The notes under the pieces are model-generated. The model had not been told where the DNA came from, did no database searches, and was given only the letters and a program-made list of their open reading frames with translations. This document shows, piece by piece, positions 34,549 to 46,235 of a DNA stretch of 64,000 nt (positions are counted from its first letter, which is position 1; the number at the start of each line of letters is the position of its first letter). This DNA comes from Pseudomonas sp. sp1636 (lineage in GTDB: Bacteria; Pseudomonadota; Gammaproteobacteria; Pseudomonadales; Pseudomonadaceae), in contig NZ_JARRAB010000003.1 in NCBI RefSeq assembly GCF_030376615.1, forward strand, positions 1 to 64,000. The letters are read 5' to 3'. A program made the translations under genes and the position numbers.

Positions 34549-34670
34549 GTTTTCAGGGTGAATAATATTACGAACGGGTTGTTTGATATTGTGTGCGTCC
34601 GTCCGCTCGGGTAAGGTTCGGTTGTCCCCGAACCCGCCGATTGCGGCCCCTATAAGAACAATTGCCCATC

Positions 34671-36050
34671 ATGTCCGAACCTAGCGCTTTGAGTCTGATC
34701 CCTCCAGCTGTCGTATTGACCCTGGCTATTTTCCTGCGTCGACCTATTCTGGCCCTGATTTTGGGCGCTGCTAGCGGTCTGTTGCTGCTGTCGCCTGGGC
34801 AGTCGCTGCATAATTTCTCCGAAATCTCCCTGAAGGTCATGCAGGACGAAACTATCGGCTGGTTGATTCTGGTGTGCGGCAGTTTCGGTGCCTTGATTGC
34901 CTTGTTGGTGCGCACCGGTGGCGCGCTGGCATTTGGGCGTTCCGCGTTGAAACTGGCAAAGGGGCGGCGTTCCTCGTTGCTGATGACCTTTGCCCTGGGC
35001 GTAGTGATTTTCGTCGATGACTATCTCAATGCGCTAACGGTGGGCGAAACCATGAAGCGCGTGACCGATCGCTTCAAGGTCTCCCGCGAGATGCTGGCCT
35101 ATGTGGTGGACTCCACTGCAGCGCCTATTTGCGTGCTGGTACCGCTCTCCACCTGGGCGGTATTCTTCGGCGGGTTGTTGGAAAATAACGGCATCGCCGC
35201 CGCTGGCCAGGGGATTAGCGTGTATATCCAGGCCATTCCCTACATGCTCTATGCCTGGTTTGCGGTCATTCTGGTGCTCTTGGTTGCCGCGGGGCTGGTG
35301 CCGGCCATTGGCCCGATGCGCAAAGCAGAGATGCTGGCGCGACATGGTTCGGCCGGCGCCATGTATGTCGGTGAGTTCAGCCCCGAGCATAATTACTCCA
35401 TGCGGTCGCTGGAGGAGGAGTTCGATGCTGCCGACAAGGAAGGTGGCAAGCTGCATAACTTCCTGGTACCGCTGCTGATGTTGATCGGCTTCACTGTCTA
35501 CTTCGATATCGATGTGTGGATGGGCATGCTGGCCACCCTGCTGATCACTGTGCCCTTCTATCTGGTGCAGCGCTTGATGCCCTTGTCCGAAATGCTCGAT
35601 CAGATGGTCGATGGTTTCAAAACCATGTTGCCGGCTATCGGTATCGTCGTCGCCGCCTTTATCTTCAAGGAAGTGTGCGATCGGCTGATGCTGCCGCAGT
35701 ATGTCGTGGAGTCGCTCAAGCCCTATATGAGCGCGCAGATGTTACCGGCCATGGTATTTCTGGCCATGGCCGTGCTGGCCTTTGCCACGGGTTCATCCTG
35801 GGGCATCTTCGCCGTGACCATTCCTATCGTCATGCCCTTGGCTTATGCGCTGCAGGCCGATATTCCCTTGACCCTAGGCGCTCTGCTCTCGGCTTCGGCC
35901 TTCGGCAGTCAGGCCTGTTTCTACAGCGATTCCACCGTGCTGGCCGCGCAGGGATCCGGTTGCGACCTGATCAGCCATGCCTTGACTCAGTTGCCCTATA
36001 CCTTGATCGCCGCGGGTCTGGCGTTTGTCGGTTTTATGCTGATCGCATAA
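34671..36050 (+). CDS. NhaC-family Na+/H+ antiporter-like membrane transporter
   Basis: A 459-residue inner-membrane protein with roughly 11-12 hydrophobic helices. Features typical of the NhaC/YuiF-like group are visible: FVDDYLNALTVGETM (about 117-131), DSTAAPICVLVPLSTWAVF (about 147-165) and FATGSSWGIFAVTIPI (about 371-386). The substrate may be Na+/H+ or an organic/amino acid exchange; the sequence does not decide this. ATG 34671 is preferred over an in-frame TTG at 34662. It is a single-gene unit between two terminators, inserted between rplQ and katA relative to my recollection of PAO1. Confidence 0.8.
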   Translation: MSEPSALSLIPPAVVLTLAIFLRRPILALILGAASGLLLLSPGQSLHNFSEISLKVMQDETIGWLILVCGSFGALIALLVRTGGALAFGRSALKLAKGRRSSLLMTFALGVVIFVDDYLNALTVGETMKRVTDRFKVSREMLAYVVDSTAAPICVLVPLSTWAVFFGGLLENNGIAAAGQGISVYIQAIPYMLYAWFAVILVLLVAAGLVPAIGPMRKAEMLARHGSAGAMYVGEFSPEHNYSMRSLEEEFDAADKEGGKLHNFLVPLLMLIGFTVYFDIDVWMGMLATLLITVPFYLVQRLMPLSEMLDQMVDGFKTMLPAIGIVVAAFIFKEVCDRLMLPQYVVESLKPYMSAQMLPAMVFLAMAVLAFATGSSWGIFAVTIPIVMPLAYALQADIPLTLGALLSASAFGSQACFYSDSTVLAAQGSGCDLISHALTQLPYTLIAAGLAFVGFMLIA

Positions 36051-36110
36051 ACAGGCGGTATCGATAAAGGCTATGTCCCCGTTGCGTGTTGCATGAGGAG
36101 TGGTGCTTGT

Positions 36111-36148
36111 GTCGGAGCGGATTTATCCGCGAGCTTCGCGGCTGAAGG
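36111..36148 (+). repeat. REP-like palindromic element
   Basis: GCGGATTTATCCGC (36117-36130) is a small palindrome overlapping a second hairpin CCGCGA-GCT-TCGCGG (36127-36141), preceded by GTCGGA. The GGAGCGGATTTATCCGCGA core resembles REP elements scattered in Pseudomonas intergenic regions. Only one copy is seen here. Between it and the terminator at 36209 nothing else is recognised. Confidence 0.5.
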
Positions 36149-36208
36149 CGTTTCTACGGCCTGCTAGGCGTGCTTGCAACCGTTGACGGGAGCATAGCCT
36201 TGAGAAGG

Positions 36209-36232
36209 AGCCGGACAAGGAGTCCGGCTTTT
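36209..36232 (+). terminator. intrinsic terminator after the NhaC-like gene
   Basis: AGCCGGAC (36209-36216) pairs with GTCCGGCT (36222-36229) around AAGGA and is followed by TTT. It lies 160 bp after the stop codon. The remaining bases to 36360 should hold the katA promoter. Confidence 0.75.
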
Positions 36233-36360
36233 GGCTTTATGTTGAATGCAAAAACTATCGTGCTATTTGATGCAATATATTGGTTCTATCATCTGGTGCC
36301 GTCTAATCTTGCTCCATGCCTGCGGCGGCGGGCCGCTTGAGCCTGATATGGAGAGCACCT

Positions 36361-37806
36361 ATGAGCCAGAAACCTACCCTAACGACCACGGCCGGCAATC
36401 CGATTGCCGATAACCAAAACTCTCTAAGCGCTGGCCCTCGCGGCCCGCTGCTGTTGCAAGACTACCAACTGATCGAGAAGCTCGCGCACCAGAACCGCGA
36501 GCGCATTCCTGAGCGCGTGGTGCATGCCAAGGGCTGGGGGGCATTTGGCACCCTGACCATCACCAACGATATTTCCAGGTACACCAAGGCCAAGCTGTTC
36601 AGCCCGCTGGGCAAGAAAACCGAGCTGGTTGCACGTTTCTCCACGGTGGCTGGCGAGATGGGCGCGGCGGATGCCGAGCGTGATGTGCGCGGCTTCTCCT
36701 TGAAGTTTTACAGCGAGGAAGGCAACTGGGATCTGGTGGGCAACAACACTCCGGTGTTCTTCGTCCGCGACCCGCTGAAATTCCCCGACTTTATCCACAC
36801 GCAGAAACGCCATCCGCGCAGCAATCTGCGCTCGCCAACGGCGATGTGGGATTTTTGGTCGCTGTCGCCTGAGTCGCTGCACCAGGTGACCATCCTGATG
36901 TCGGATCGCGGTCTGCCCACCGGGGTGCGTCATATCAACGGCTATGGTTCGCATACCTACAGCATGCTCAACGCCGACAATCAGCGGGTGTGGGTCAAGT
37001 TCCACTTCAAGACGCAGCAGGGCCACAAGCACTGGAGCAACGCAGAGGCGGCCGAAGTGGTTGGCCGCACCCGCGAGTCAACCCAGGAAGACTTGTTTGG
37101 CAGCATCGAGAAAGGCGACTTTCCGAAATGGCGCATGTGTATCCAGGTGATGACCGAGGAGCAGGCCAGGCACACCAGCTACAATCCATTCGACTTGACC
37201 AAGGTCTGGCCGCATGGCGAGTTCCCGTTGATCGAGGTGGGCACTGTCGAGCTCAATCGCAACCCGGACAACTACTTCGCCGAGATCGAGCAGGCCGCAT
37301 TCTCGCCATCCAACATCATCCCGGGCATTGGTTTCTCGCCGGACAAGATGTTGCAGGCGCGCATCTTCAGCTACGCCGATGCGCACCGTTACCGTCTGGG
37401 CACGCACTACGAGGCCTTGCCGGTGAATGCGCCGAAGTGCCCGGTGAATCATTACCACAAGGATGGCTCGCTGCGCTTTTTCGAGGGCAACCCGAATCCG
37501 GATGCCTTCTATGAACCGAACAGTTTCAACGGCCCGGCCCAGGCCCCGCAGTATGCCGAGCCGCCGTTGTCGCTGGATGGCGACGCCGACCGTCACGACC
37601 ACCGTTTGGCTAATGACGATTACGTCCAGCCGCGAGCGCTGTTCGAGTTGTTCGACGCGGCGCAGAAGCAGCGGCTGTTCGGCAATATTGCCGCTGCCAT
37701 GGGCGGCGTGCCGCAGTTCATCATCGACCGGCAGTTGGCGCACTTCGACAGGGTGCACCCGGACTACGGCAACGGTGTGCGCGCCGCCCTGAAAGCGGCG
37801 CAGTAA
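36361..37806 (+). CDS. katA: haem catalase, small-subunit (clade 3) type
   Basis: Converts hydrogen peroxide to water and oxygen in the cytoplasm. The 481 residues lack a signal peptide and the large-subunit C-terminal domain. Visible are the catalytic His55 (ERVVHAKG), Asn in LVGNNTP (128-129), and the proximal haem ligand Tyr338 in RIFSYAD with Arg334. ATG 36361 follows GGAGAG; the frame is open to 36316, but the family start is MSQKPTLTT. It is followed 116 bp later by a ferritin gene, as katA-bfrA in P. aeruginosa. No clear OxyR site was identified. Confidence 0.93.
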   Translation: MSQKPTLTTTAGNPIADNQNSLSAGPRGPLLLQDYQLIEKLAHQNRERIPERVVHAKGWGAFGTLTITNDISRYTKAKLFSPLGKKTELVARFSTVAGEMGAADAERDVRGFSLKFYSEEGNWDLVGNNTPVFFVRDPLKFPDFIHTQKRHPRSNLRSPTAMWDFWSLSPESLHQVTILMSDRGLPTGVRHINGYGSHTYSMLNADNQRVWVKFHFKTQQGHKHWSNAEAAEVVGRTRESTQEDLFGSIEKGDFPKWRMCIQVMTEEQARHTSYNPFDLTKVWPHGEFPLIEVGTVELNRNPDNYFAEIEQAAFSPSNIIPGIGFSPDKMLQARIFSYADAHRYRLGTHYEALPVNAPKCPVNHYHKDGSLRFFEGNPNPDAFYEPNSFNGPAQAPQYAEPPLSLDGDADRHDHRLANDDYVQPRALFELFDAAQKQRLFGNIAAAMGGVPQFIIDRQLAHFDRVHPDYGNGVRAALKAAQ

Positions 37807-37922
37807 CCAGCGTTAAACCAAGCGTCTGCTGGATTGGAGGCGCTTGGCCTTGCGCTTGACCCCGGCGTCGTGAGCGACGAGCATGTACGCCTGTTTATGC
37901 GCTTTGCTTAAGGACTTGCCTG

Positions 37923-38387
37923 ATGAAAGGCCACGCTGAAGTTATCGACTATTTGAAAATGCTGCTCAAAGGCGAGCTGGCGGCACGCGATCAGTACTTT
38001 ATCCATTCGCGGCTGTATGAGGACTGGGGCTTCAGCAAGCTGTACGAGCGGATCAACCATGAAATGGAAGAAGAGACCCAGCATGCCGATGCGTTGCTCA
38101 GGCGCATCCTGTTTCTCGAAGGCTTGCCCGATATGACGCCGGACAGCTTCACCTTCGGCCAGAGCGTGCCGGAGATGTTCAAGCTCGACCTGGCCGTGGA
38201 ATATCAGGTGCGTGCGGCATTGAGCAAGGGCATCGAATTGTGCGAGCGCCATCAGGATTACCCAAGCCGTGACATCCTCCAGGCGCAGCTCAAGGACACC
38301 GAGGAAGACCACGCCTATTGGTTGGAGATTCAGCTCGGCTTGATCGACAAACTGGGCCTGGAGAATTACCTGCAAGCGCAGATGTAG
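37923..38387 (+). CDS. bfr: bacterioferritin-like ferritin lacking haem ligand Met52
   Basis: Stores iron as a 24-subunit shell and protects against Fenton chemistry. The 154 residues have the ferroxidase ligands Glu18, Glu51, His54, Glu93, Glu127 and His130. The Met that binds haem in true bacterioferritins (position 52) is Thr here (EETQHAD), so this subunit should not bind haem by itself. That matches the FtnA (formerly BfrA) type of P. aeruginosa, also beside katA, where released iron may supply catalase haem. It faces uvrA convergently. Confidence 0.92.
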   Translation: MKGHAEVIDYLKMLLKGELAARDQYFIHSRLYEDWGFSKLYERINHEMEEETQHADALLRRILFLEGLPDMTPDSFTFGQSVPEMFKLDLAVEYQVRAALSKGIELCERHQDYPSRDILQAQLKDTEEDHAYWLEIQLGLIDKLGLENYLQAQM

Positions 38388-38391
38388 GTTT

Positions 38392-38449
38392 CAGCGACAA
38401 GCGATAAGCCGGGGCGCATGATTCGCTCGAGGCTTAGCGCTTGTCGCTG
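38392..38449. repeat. long inverted repeat between bfr and uvrA, probable bidirectional terminator
   Basis: CAGCGACAAGCGATAAGCC (38392-38410) and GGCTTAGCGCTTGTCGCTG (38431-38449) are inverted repeats of 19 bp with one mismatch and a 20-nt loop. It starts 4 bp after the bfr stop and ends 4 bp before the uvrA stop. There is no T tract on the + side. Confidence 0.65.
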
Positions 38450-38453
38450 TGTT

Positions 38454-41288
<2,835 letters not shown>

Positions 41289-41388
41289 AAACAGCGGCCT
41301 CGCATGGCGGGCGGAAAACCAGCGAGTATACGGCCCTGCGGCGCGGCGCGGCAAAGCGTGACGGCTGTGCCGCATCGTGCGGGACTGT

Positions 41389-41394
41389 TAGAAT
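41389..41394 (+). promoter_or_regulatory. possible -10 element for the MFS-ssb unit
   Basis: TAGAAT followed by CGGCGCC lies 29 bp upstream of the MFS start. The matching -35 position is poor, so this is tentative. Confidence 0.3.
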
Positions 41395-41422
41395 CGGCGC
41401 CTATTTTGATGGGGCATTTTCC

Positions 41423-42811
41423 ATGCACGATCCTTACCGCGAGCGCATGAGCGGTGGTGAAACCCGGGCGGCAGGCGGGCTGGCGCTGGTGTTTGCCTTT
41501 CGTATGCTCGGCATGTTCATGGTCTTGCCGGTGCTGGCGACCTACGGCATGGCGCTGCAGGACAGCACCCCGGCCTTGATCGGCCTGGCCATCGGCGCCT
41601 ATGGCCTGACCCAGGCATTCTTGCAAATCCCCTTCGGCATGCTCTCCGACCGCATCGGCCGGCGTCCGGTGATCTATGTCGGCTTGCTGATTTTCGCCGC
41701 CGGCAGTCTGTTGGCCGCTAATGCCGACTCGATCTGGGGCGTTATCGCCGGCCGCGTGCTACAGGGCGCCGGGGCGATTTCCGCCGCGGTGATGGCGCTG
41801 CTCTCCGACCTGACCCGAGAACAACACCGCACCAAGGCCATGGCCTTGATCGGCATGAGTATCGGTCTGTCCTTCGCCGTGGCCATGGTGGTCGGGCCGC
41901 TGCTGACCCGTGCCTTCGGCTTGTCTGGATTGTTTCTGGTCACCGCCGCCATGGCCTTGCTCGGCATCGTCATCGTCGCCGGGGTGGTGCCGCGCGCTGC
42001 CGGGCCGCTGCAGCACCGTGAGTCCGGCGTCGCCCGCCAGGCGTTGTTGCCGACCTTGAAACATGCCGACCTGTTGCGCCTGGACTTCGGCATCCTGGCC
42101 CTGCACGCGATTCTGATGGCCAGTTTCATCGCCTTGCCGTTGGCGTTGGTGGAGCAGGGCGGCTTGCCCAAGGAAGAGCACTGGTGGGTGTACCTGACCG
42201 CGCTGCTGATCGGCTTCTTCGGCATGCTGCCGTTTATCATCTATGCCGAGAAGCAACGCCGAATGAAGCAGGTATTGCTCGGCGCCGTGGCGGTACTGCT
42301 GGTCTGTGAGCTGTACTTCTGGCAGTTCGGCAGCAGCCTGCGTGCGCTGGTGCTGGGCACCGTGGTGTTTTTTACCGCGTTCAATCTGCTGGAAGCCTCG
42401 CTGCCGTCGCTGATCAGCAAGGTCGCGCCGGCAGGCGGCAAGGGCACGGCGATGGGGGTGTACTCCACCAGCCAGTTCCTCGGCGCGGCGCTGGGCGGCA
42501 TTCTCGGCGGTTGGCTGTATCAGCATTACAGCCTGTCGGGGGTGTTCCTCGGTTGCGCCGCCATGGCTCTGCTCTGGCTGGGCTTTGCTGTTACTATGCG
42601 CGAACCGCCTTATGTCACCAGCCTGCGCCTGCCGCTCTCGGCCGCGGCCTTGCAAGAAGCGGGGCTGGCCGAGCGTTTACAGGCTGTGCCCGGAGTGGCG
42701 GATGCCGTGGTGGTGCCTGATGAAGCCGCCATTTATATCAAAGTGGATACCCAACAATTGGATCGCATGTCCCTGGAGCGCCTGATCGAGCCGGCGCCGG
42801 CGGCATGCTGA
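41423..42811 (+). CDS. MFS transporter of the YajR type with C-terminal YAM domain
   Basis: A 462-residue inner-membrane transporter with about 12 helices in residues 15-390. The motif A after helix 2 reads GMLSDRIGRRPV (about 72-83). After the last helix comes a soluble tail of about 65 residues (LRLPLSAAALQEAG, VPGVADAVVVPDEAAIYIKV) that looks like the ferredoxin-like YAM domain of YajR. The substrate is unknown. It is divergent from uvrA and 17 bp ahead of ssb, the order known from Pseudomonas. Confidence 0.9.
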   Translation: MHDPYRERMSGGETRAAGGLALVFAFRMLGMFMVLPVLATYGMALQDSTPALIGLAIGAYGLTQAFLQIPFGMLSDRIGRRPVIYVGLLIFAAGSLLAANADSIWGVIAGRVLQGAGAISAAVMALLSDLTREQHRTKAMALIGMSIGLSFAVAMVVGPLLTRAFGLSGLFLVTAAMALLGIVIVAGVVPRAAGPLQHRESGVARQALLPTLKHADLLRLDFGILALHAILMASFIALPLALVEQGGLPKEEHWWVYLTALLIGFFGMLPFIIYAEKQRRMKQVLLGAVAVLLVCELYFWQFGSSLRALVLGTVVFFTAFNLLEASLPSLISKVAPAGGKGTAMGVYSTSQFLGAALGGILGGWLYQHYSLSGVFLGCAAMALLWLGFAVTMREPPYVTSLRLPLSAAALQEAGLAERLQAVPGVADAVVVPDEAAIYIKVDTQQLDRMSLERLIEPAPAAC

Positions 42812-42828
42812 AAGCCTAGGAGAACGTT

Positions 42829-43320
42829 ATGGCCCGTGGGGTTAACAAAGTCATTCTGGTCGGTACCTGCGGACAGGATCCGGAAACGCGTTATCTGCCC
42901 AGCGGCAACGCAGTCACCAACCTGAGCCTCGCCACCAGCGAGCAGTGGACCGACAAGCAGACCGGCCAGAAGGTCGAGAAAACCGAGTGGCACCGCGTGT
43001 CGCTGTTCGGCAAGGTCGCCGAAATCGCCGGCGAATACCTGCGCAAGGGTTCGCAGGTGTATATCGAAGGCAAGCTGCAGACTCGCGAGTGGGAAAAGGA
43101 TGGCGTGAAGCGCTACACCACCGAGGTCATCGTCGACATGCAGGGCACCATGCAACTGCTCGGCGGCCGCCCGGATAACGCCGGTGGTGATTCCGCGCCG
43201 CGTCAGCAGCGCCCGGCGCCGCAGCCGCGCGAACAGCAGCAGGCGCCGCGTCCGGCTCCGCAGCAACCGGCCAAGCCGGCGCAGGATTTCGACAGCTTCG
43301 ACGACGACATCCCGTTCTGA
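42829..43320 (+). CDS. ssb: single-stranded DNA-binding protein
   Basis: Coats single-stranded DNA in replication, recombination and repair. The 163 residues have the OB fold in 1-110 ([21 protein letters not shown]), a Gln/Pro-rich linker (about 118-150) and the acidic tip DDDIPF, which recruits partner proteins. A GGAG site precedes ATG 42829. It probably shares a transcript with the MFS gene. Confidence 0.97.
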   Translation: MARGVNKVILVGTCGQDPETRYLPSGNAVTNLSLATSEQWTDKQTGQKVEKTEWHRVSLFGKVAEIAGEYLRKGSQVYIEGKLQTREWEKDGVKRYTTEVIVDMQGTMQLLGGRPDNAGGDSAPRQQRPAPQPREQQQAPRPAPQQPAKPAQDFDSFDDDIPF

Positions 43321-43342
43321 CCAACCGAGTCCGCGTTCTATT

Positions 43343-44227
43343 ATGCGTATGCGCCTAATGCTGTTGGGCGGCGGCAATGCCCTGGGGCAAGCGCTGATCC
43401 GTCTTGGTGCCGAGGAAGACATCGGCTTCCTCGCACCACGCCCGCCGGAAACCGGCTGGGACGCCGCCAGCCTGACCCATCTGCTGGATGAGACCCGCCC
43501 CGATGCGCTGGTCAATCTGGCCTATTACTTCGACTGGTTTCAGGCCGAAGAGGTGAGCGAGGCGCGTCTGACTATCCAGGAACGGGCAGTCGAGCGGCTT
43601 GCCGAACTTTGTCGGCATCATGAGATTCGCCTGCTGCAGCCGTCCAGTTACCGGGTGTTCGATGGTTCGCGGGTCACCGCCTACAGCGAAAAGGAAGAGC
43701 CCGTGCCCTTGGGCGTTCGCGGCCAGACCTTGTGGCGTCTCGAGCAGAGCGTGCGCGCGGTGTGCCCGCGACATGTGTTGCTGCGTTTCGGCTGGCTGCT
43801 GGACGAGAGTACGAACGGCCAGCTCGGACGTTTCCTGGTGCGTGCCGAGCGGGATGAAAGCATCGTGCTCGCCGATGATAGGCGCGGTAATCCCACCCCG
43901 GTGGACGATGCCGCGCGGGTGATTCTCGCCGTGCTCAAGCAGCTCGATTGCCAGACGCCGTTATGGGGTACGTTCCACTATGGCGGCCACGAGGCCACCA
44001 CCGCGCAGGCCTTGGGCCAGGCGGTGTTGAGCGAGGCGCGTAACTTTCGCAGCAACCTGATCGAAGACATCACGGCGCAGGCCCATGCCGCGCGCCCGGA
44101 TGCTACCGAGGAGCCGCAACACGCGGTGTTGGCCTGCAAGAAAATCCTGCATACCTTCGGCATCAAGCCGCGCGCCTGGCGCTCAGGGTTGCCGAGCCTA
44201 CTGGATCGCTACTATCGTCATGTCTGA
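43343..44227 (+). CDS. RmlD-like NAD(P)-dependent sugar-nucleotide reductase family protein
   Basis: A 294-residue protein of the extended short-chain dehydrogenase family. The N terminus MRMRLMLLGGGNALGQALI has a GxxGxxG-type nucleotide-binding loop, but slightly altered. The RmlD-like pattern continues with LVNLAYYFDW, LLQPSSYRVFDG and the C-terminal substrate part. The usual YxxxK is not obvious at the SSYRVFDG position, so catalysis is uncertain. ATG 43343 is chosen; 43349 is possible. It overlaps the next gene by 8 bp and is probably co-expressed with it (PA4069-like in PAO1, from memory). Confidence 0.7.
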   Translation: MRMRLMLLGGGNALGQALIRLGAEEDIGFLAPRPPETGWDAASLTHLLDETRPDALVNLAYYFDWFQAEEVSEARLTIQERAVERLAELCRHHEIRLLQPSSYRVFDGSRVTAYSEKEEPVPLGVRGQTLWRLEQSVRAVCPRHVLLRFGWLLDESTNGQLGRFLVRAERDESIVLADDRRGNPTPVDDAARVILAVLKQLDCQTPLWGTFHYGGHEATTAQALGQAVLSEARNFRSNLIEDITAQAHAARPDATEEPQHAVLACKKILHTFGIKPRAWRSGLPSLLDRYYRHV

Positions 44228-45152
44228 TGCACCTATCTTGATTACCGGCGGCGCCGGCTTCATCGGTTCGCACTTGGTTGACGTGCTGCTGGCGCAAGGC
44301 CATGCGGTGCGCATACTGGACAATTTATCGATGGGCAAGCGCGCCAACCTGCCGCTGGACAACCCGCGGCTGTGTTTGCTCGAAGGCGATGTGGCCGATG
44401 CGGTTCTGGTCGATCGGGCCGTGGCTGGCTGTGCGGCCGTGGTGCATTTGGCCGCGGTGGCTTCGGTGCAAGCCTCGGTGGACGATCCGGTGAGCACGCA
44501 CCAGAGCAACTTCGTCGGCACTCTCAACGTCTGCGAGGCCATGCGCCGGCATGGGCTCAAGCGGGTGGTCTACGCCTCCAGTGCGGCGGTCTACGGCAAC
44601 AACGGCGAAGGCCAGGCGATCGATGAAGAAACCGCCAAGGCGCCGCTGACCCCTTACGCCGCCGACAAGCTGGCCAGCGAACAGTACCTGGACTTCTATC
44701 GCCGTCAGCACGGCCTGGAGCCGGCGATTTTTCGCTTCTTCAATATTTTCGGCCCGCGCCAGGATCCGTCCTCGCCGTATTCCGGGGTGATCAGCATCTT
44801 CACCCAGCGAGCGCAGCAGGGGTTGCCGATCCGGGTGTTCGGCGATGGCGAGCAGACCCGCGATTTCTTCTATATCGGCGATCTGCTGGCGCTGCTGACC
44901 CAGGCACTGGAGATGCCGCGGGTTGTCGCGGGCGCGGTGAATGTCGGCTGGAATCGGGCCGTCAGCCTCAACCAGCTGCTGGCCGAAATCGGCAGTCTGT
45001 GTGGCGGCTTGCCGGCGGTGGAGTATCAGGCGGCGCGGCCCGGCGATATTCGTCATTCGCGGGCGAATAACCAGCGCTTGCAGGATGGTTACCAACTGCC
45101 GCCTGCGACCTCGATGCGTGAGGGTTTGCGCAGGCTGTTGGGCCAAGGCTGA
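44220..45152 (+). CDS. NAD-dependent epimerase/dehydratase, UDP-sugar epimerase type
   Basis: A 310-residue extended SDR protein. It has ILITGGAGFIGSHLV (about 6-20), the active-site region SSAAVYGNN, and YAADK with catalytic Tyr and Lys, then RFFNIFGPRQDPSSPYSGVISIF as in UDP-glucose/galactose 4-epimerases. The precise sugar is not decided by sequence. No glycosyltransferases lie nearby, so its pathway is open. It is translationally coupled to the RmlD-like gene and ends at a bidirectional terminator facing oprG. Confidence 0.82.
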   Translation: MSDAPILITGGAGFIGSHLVDVLLAQGHAVRILDNLSMGKRANLPLDNPRLCLLEGDVADAVLVDRAVAGCAAVVHLAAVASVQASVDDPVSTHQSNFVGTLNVCEAMRRHGLKRVVYASSAAVYGNNGEGQAIDEETAKAPLTPYAADKLASEQYLDFYRRQHGLEPAIFRFFNIFGPRQDPSSPYSGVISIFTQRAQQGLPIRVFGDGEQTRDFFYIGDLLALLTQALEMPRVVAGAVNVGWNRAVSLNQLLAEIGSLCGGLPAVEYQAARPGDIRHSRANNQRLQDGYQLPPATSMREGLRRLLGQG

Positions 45153-45163
45153 TCTGTATCGAC

Positions 45164-45192
45164 AAAAAAACCGGCGCTGAGCCGGTTTTTTT
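45164..45192. terminator. bidirectional intrinsic terminator
   Basis: AAAAAAACCGGC (45164-45175) and GCCGGTTTTTTT (45181-45192) form a symmetric hairpin with T tracts on both strands. It serves the epimerase operon (+) and oprG (-). Confidence 0.95.
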
Positions 45193-45209
45193 GTGGGCGG
45201 CGGTTTGCC

Positions 45210-45896
45210 TTAGAACTTGTAGCCGAGGCCGACCATGTAGACCAGCGGATCGACATCCACATCGACCTTGACCTTCTCGCCGCCGTAGGTGGTGGTGCCG
45301 GTGGTGTCGATGTCGATGTAACGCAGGCTGGCGTTGAGCATGATGGTGTCGCTCAACTGGTAGTCCATGCCCAGTTGGGCCGCCAGCCCCCAGGAATCTT
45401 TCATGTCCAGGCCGCTGAAGCCTTTGCCTTCGGCTTCGCTGCTCAGCTTGTCGTCGAAGAACCAGGTGTAGTTGATGCCCAGGCCCGCATAGGGCTGGAA
45501 GGCGGAGGCGCTGTCGAGCGGGTAGTAGACGACGCTCAGGGTTGGCGGCAGGTGCTTGAGTTCGCCCAGCTTGCCATTCAAGCCGGCAAAGCCACCGGGC
45601 ATGCCTTTAACCCCGACATCATGGCTGAACGGCGTGGCCGCCAGCAGTTCGAGGCCGACGTGGTTGGTGAACATATAGGTGCCGGTCAGGCCCAGTTGGG
45701 TGTCGCTGTTCAGCGTGGCCTTGGTGCCGGCCACGTCGGTATTCAGGGCGCCTACCCAGATGTCGCTGCTGCTTTCGTGCGGATCGACGGTGATCGCGCC
45801 GGCGCGCACGATGATATCGCCCGGCTGGTGAGCCTGGGCAAGGGGGGCGGCCAATGCGGTGGCCAGGATGGAAAGAGCGAACAGGGACTTGCGCAT
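45210..45896 (-). CDS. oprG: outer membrane protein OprG (OmpW family)
   Basis: Eight-stranded beta-barrel that lets small hydrophobic molecules and possibly small amino acids cross the outer membrane. The 228-residue precursor starts MRKSLFALSILATALAAPLAQA, a clear signal peptide, then HQPGDIIVRAGAITVDP. It has the OmpW-type YAGLGINYTWFFDDK segment and ends GLGYKF with a terminal Phe. Start 45896 is preferred over 45917. A possible Anr box lies 70 bp upstream. OprG is known in P. aeruginosa to rise under oxygen limitation. Confidence 0.93.
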   Translation of the reverse strand: MRKSLFALSILATALAAPLAQAHQPGDIIVRAGAITVDPHESSSDIWVGALNTDVAGTKATLNSDTQLGLTGTYMFTNHVGLELLAATPFSHDVGVKGMPGGFAGLNGKLGELKHLPPTLSVVYYPLDSASAFQPYAGLGINYTWFFDDKLSSEAEGKGFSGLDMKDSWGLAAQLGMDYQLSDTIMLNASLRYIDIDTTGTTTYGGEKVKVDVDVDPLVYMVGLGYKF

Positions 45897-45965
45897 GGTG
45901 AGCTCCGGTCGAGTCATCAGTTAGTTGGGCTGGCGGCAATGTTAGGGGGCTAAGTAAATCGAGTT

Positions 45966-45979
45966 TTGACCCAGCTCAA
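45966..45979 (-). promoter_or_regulatory. possible Anr/FNR box upstream of oprG
   Basis: TTGACCCAGCTCAA is a 14-bp imperfect palindrome matching the FNR/Anr consensus TTGAT-N4-ATCAA with one mismatch in each half. It lies 70 bp before the oprG start codon, a suitable distance for activation. Confidence 0.45.
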
Positions 45980-46235
45980 TGAATTGGCTTTCTAATCATG
46001 TGGGTATTGCCCCGGCGCAGCTCGGCTTCGTCCTGTCCAGCGCCCGGCTGGTGCGCGATGGCGGGATGTTGGGCGTGCAGGCTGCGGTATTTGGTCGCGG
46101 TGTGTCGGTCGGTGCAGGTTTTGACAATGGCGCTGCGTAATGGAAACTTGCTTCCAGCCTCGCAAGGGATCGGCACTTGCCACGCTGTCGCCGGGTATTT
46201 ATCCGTCTGGAGTTGCCGAATGCTTTGTTCGCAGT
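45980..46235. other. intergenic stretch without recognised gene
   Basis: Between the divergent oprG and TonB-cluster promoters. Short open frames exist (45998-46270 on +, 45976-46176 on -), but neither has a convincing start, family resemblance or codon pattern. It could hold a decayed gene fragment or regulatory DNA. Confidence 0.4.

Noticed and set aside
36111..36148. CRISPR or insertion sequence remnant
   Set aside because: Only a single REP-like palindrome; no repeated spacing, transposase or target duplication.
36245..36300. Possible OxyR site upstream of katA
   Set aside because: CTAT/ATAG-like elements occur, but their 7-bp spacing pattern breaks after the second element.
41289..41422. 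LexA box for uvrA
   Set aside because: No CTG-N10-CAG match in the divergent region.
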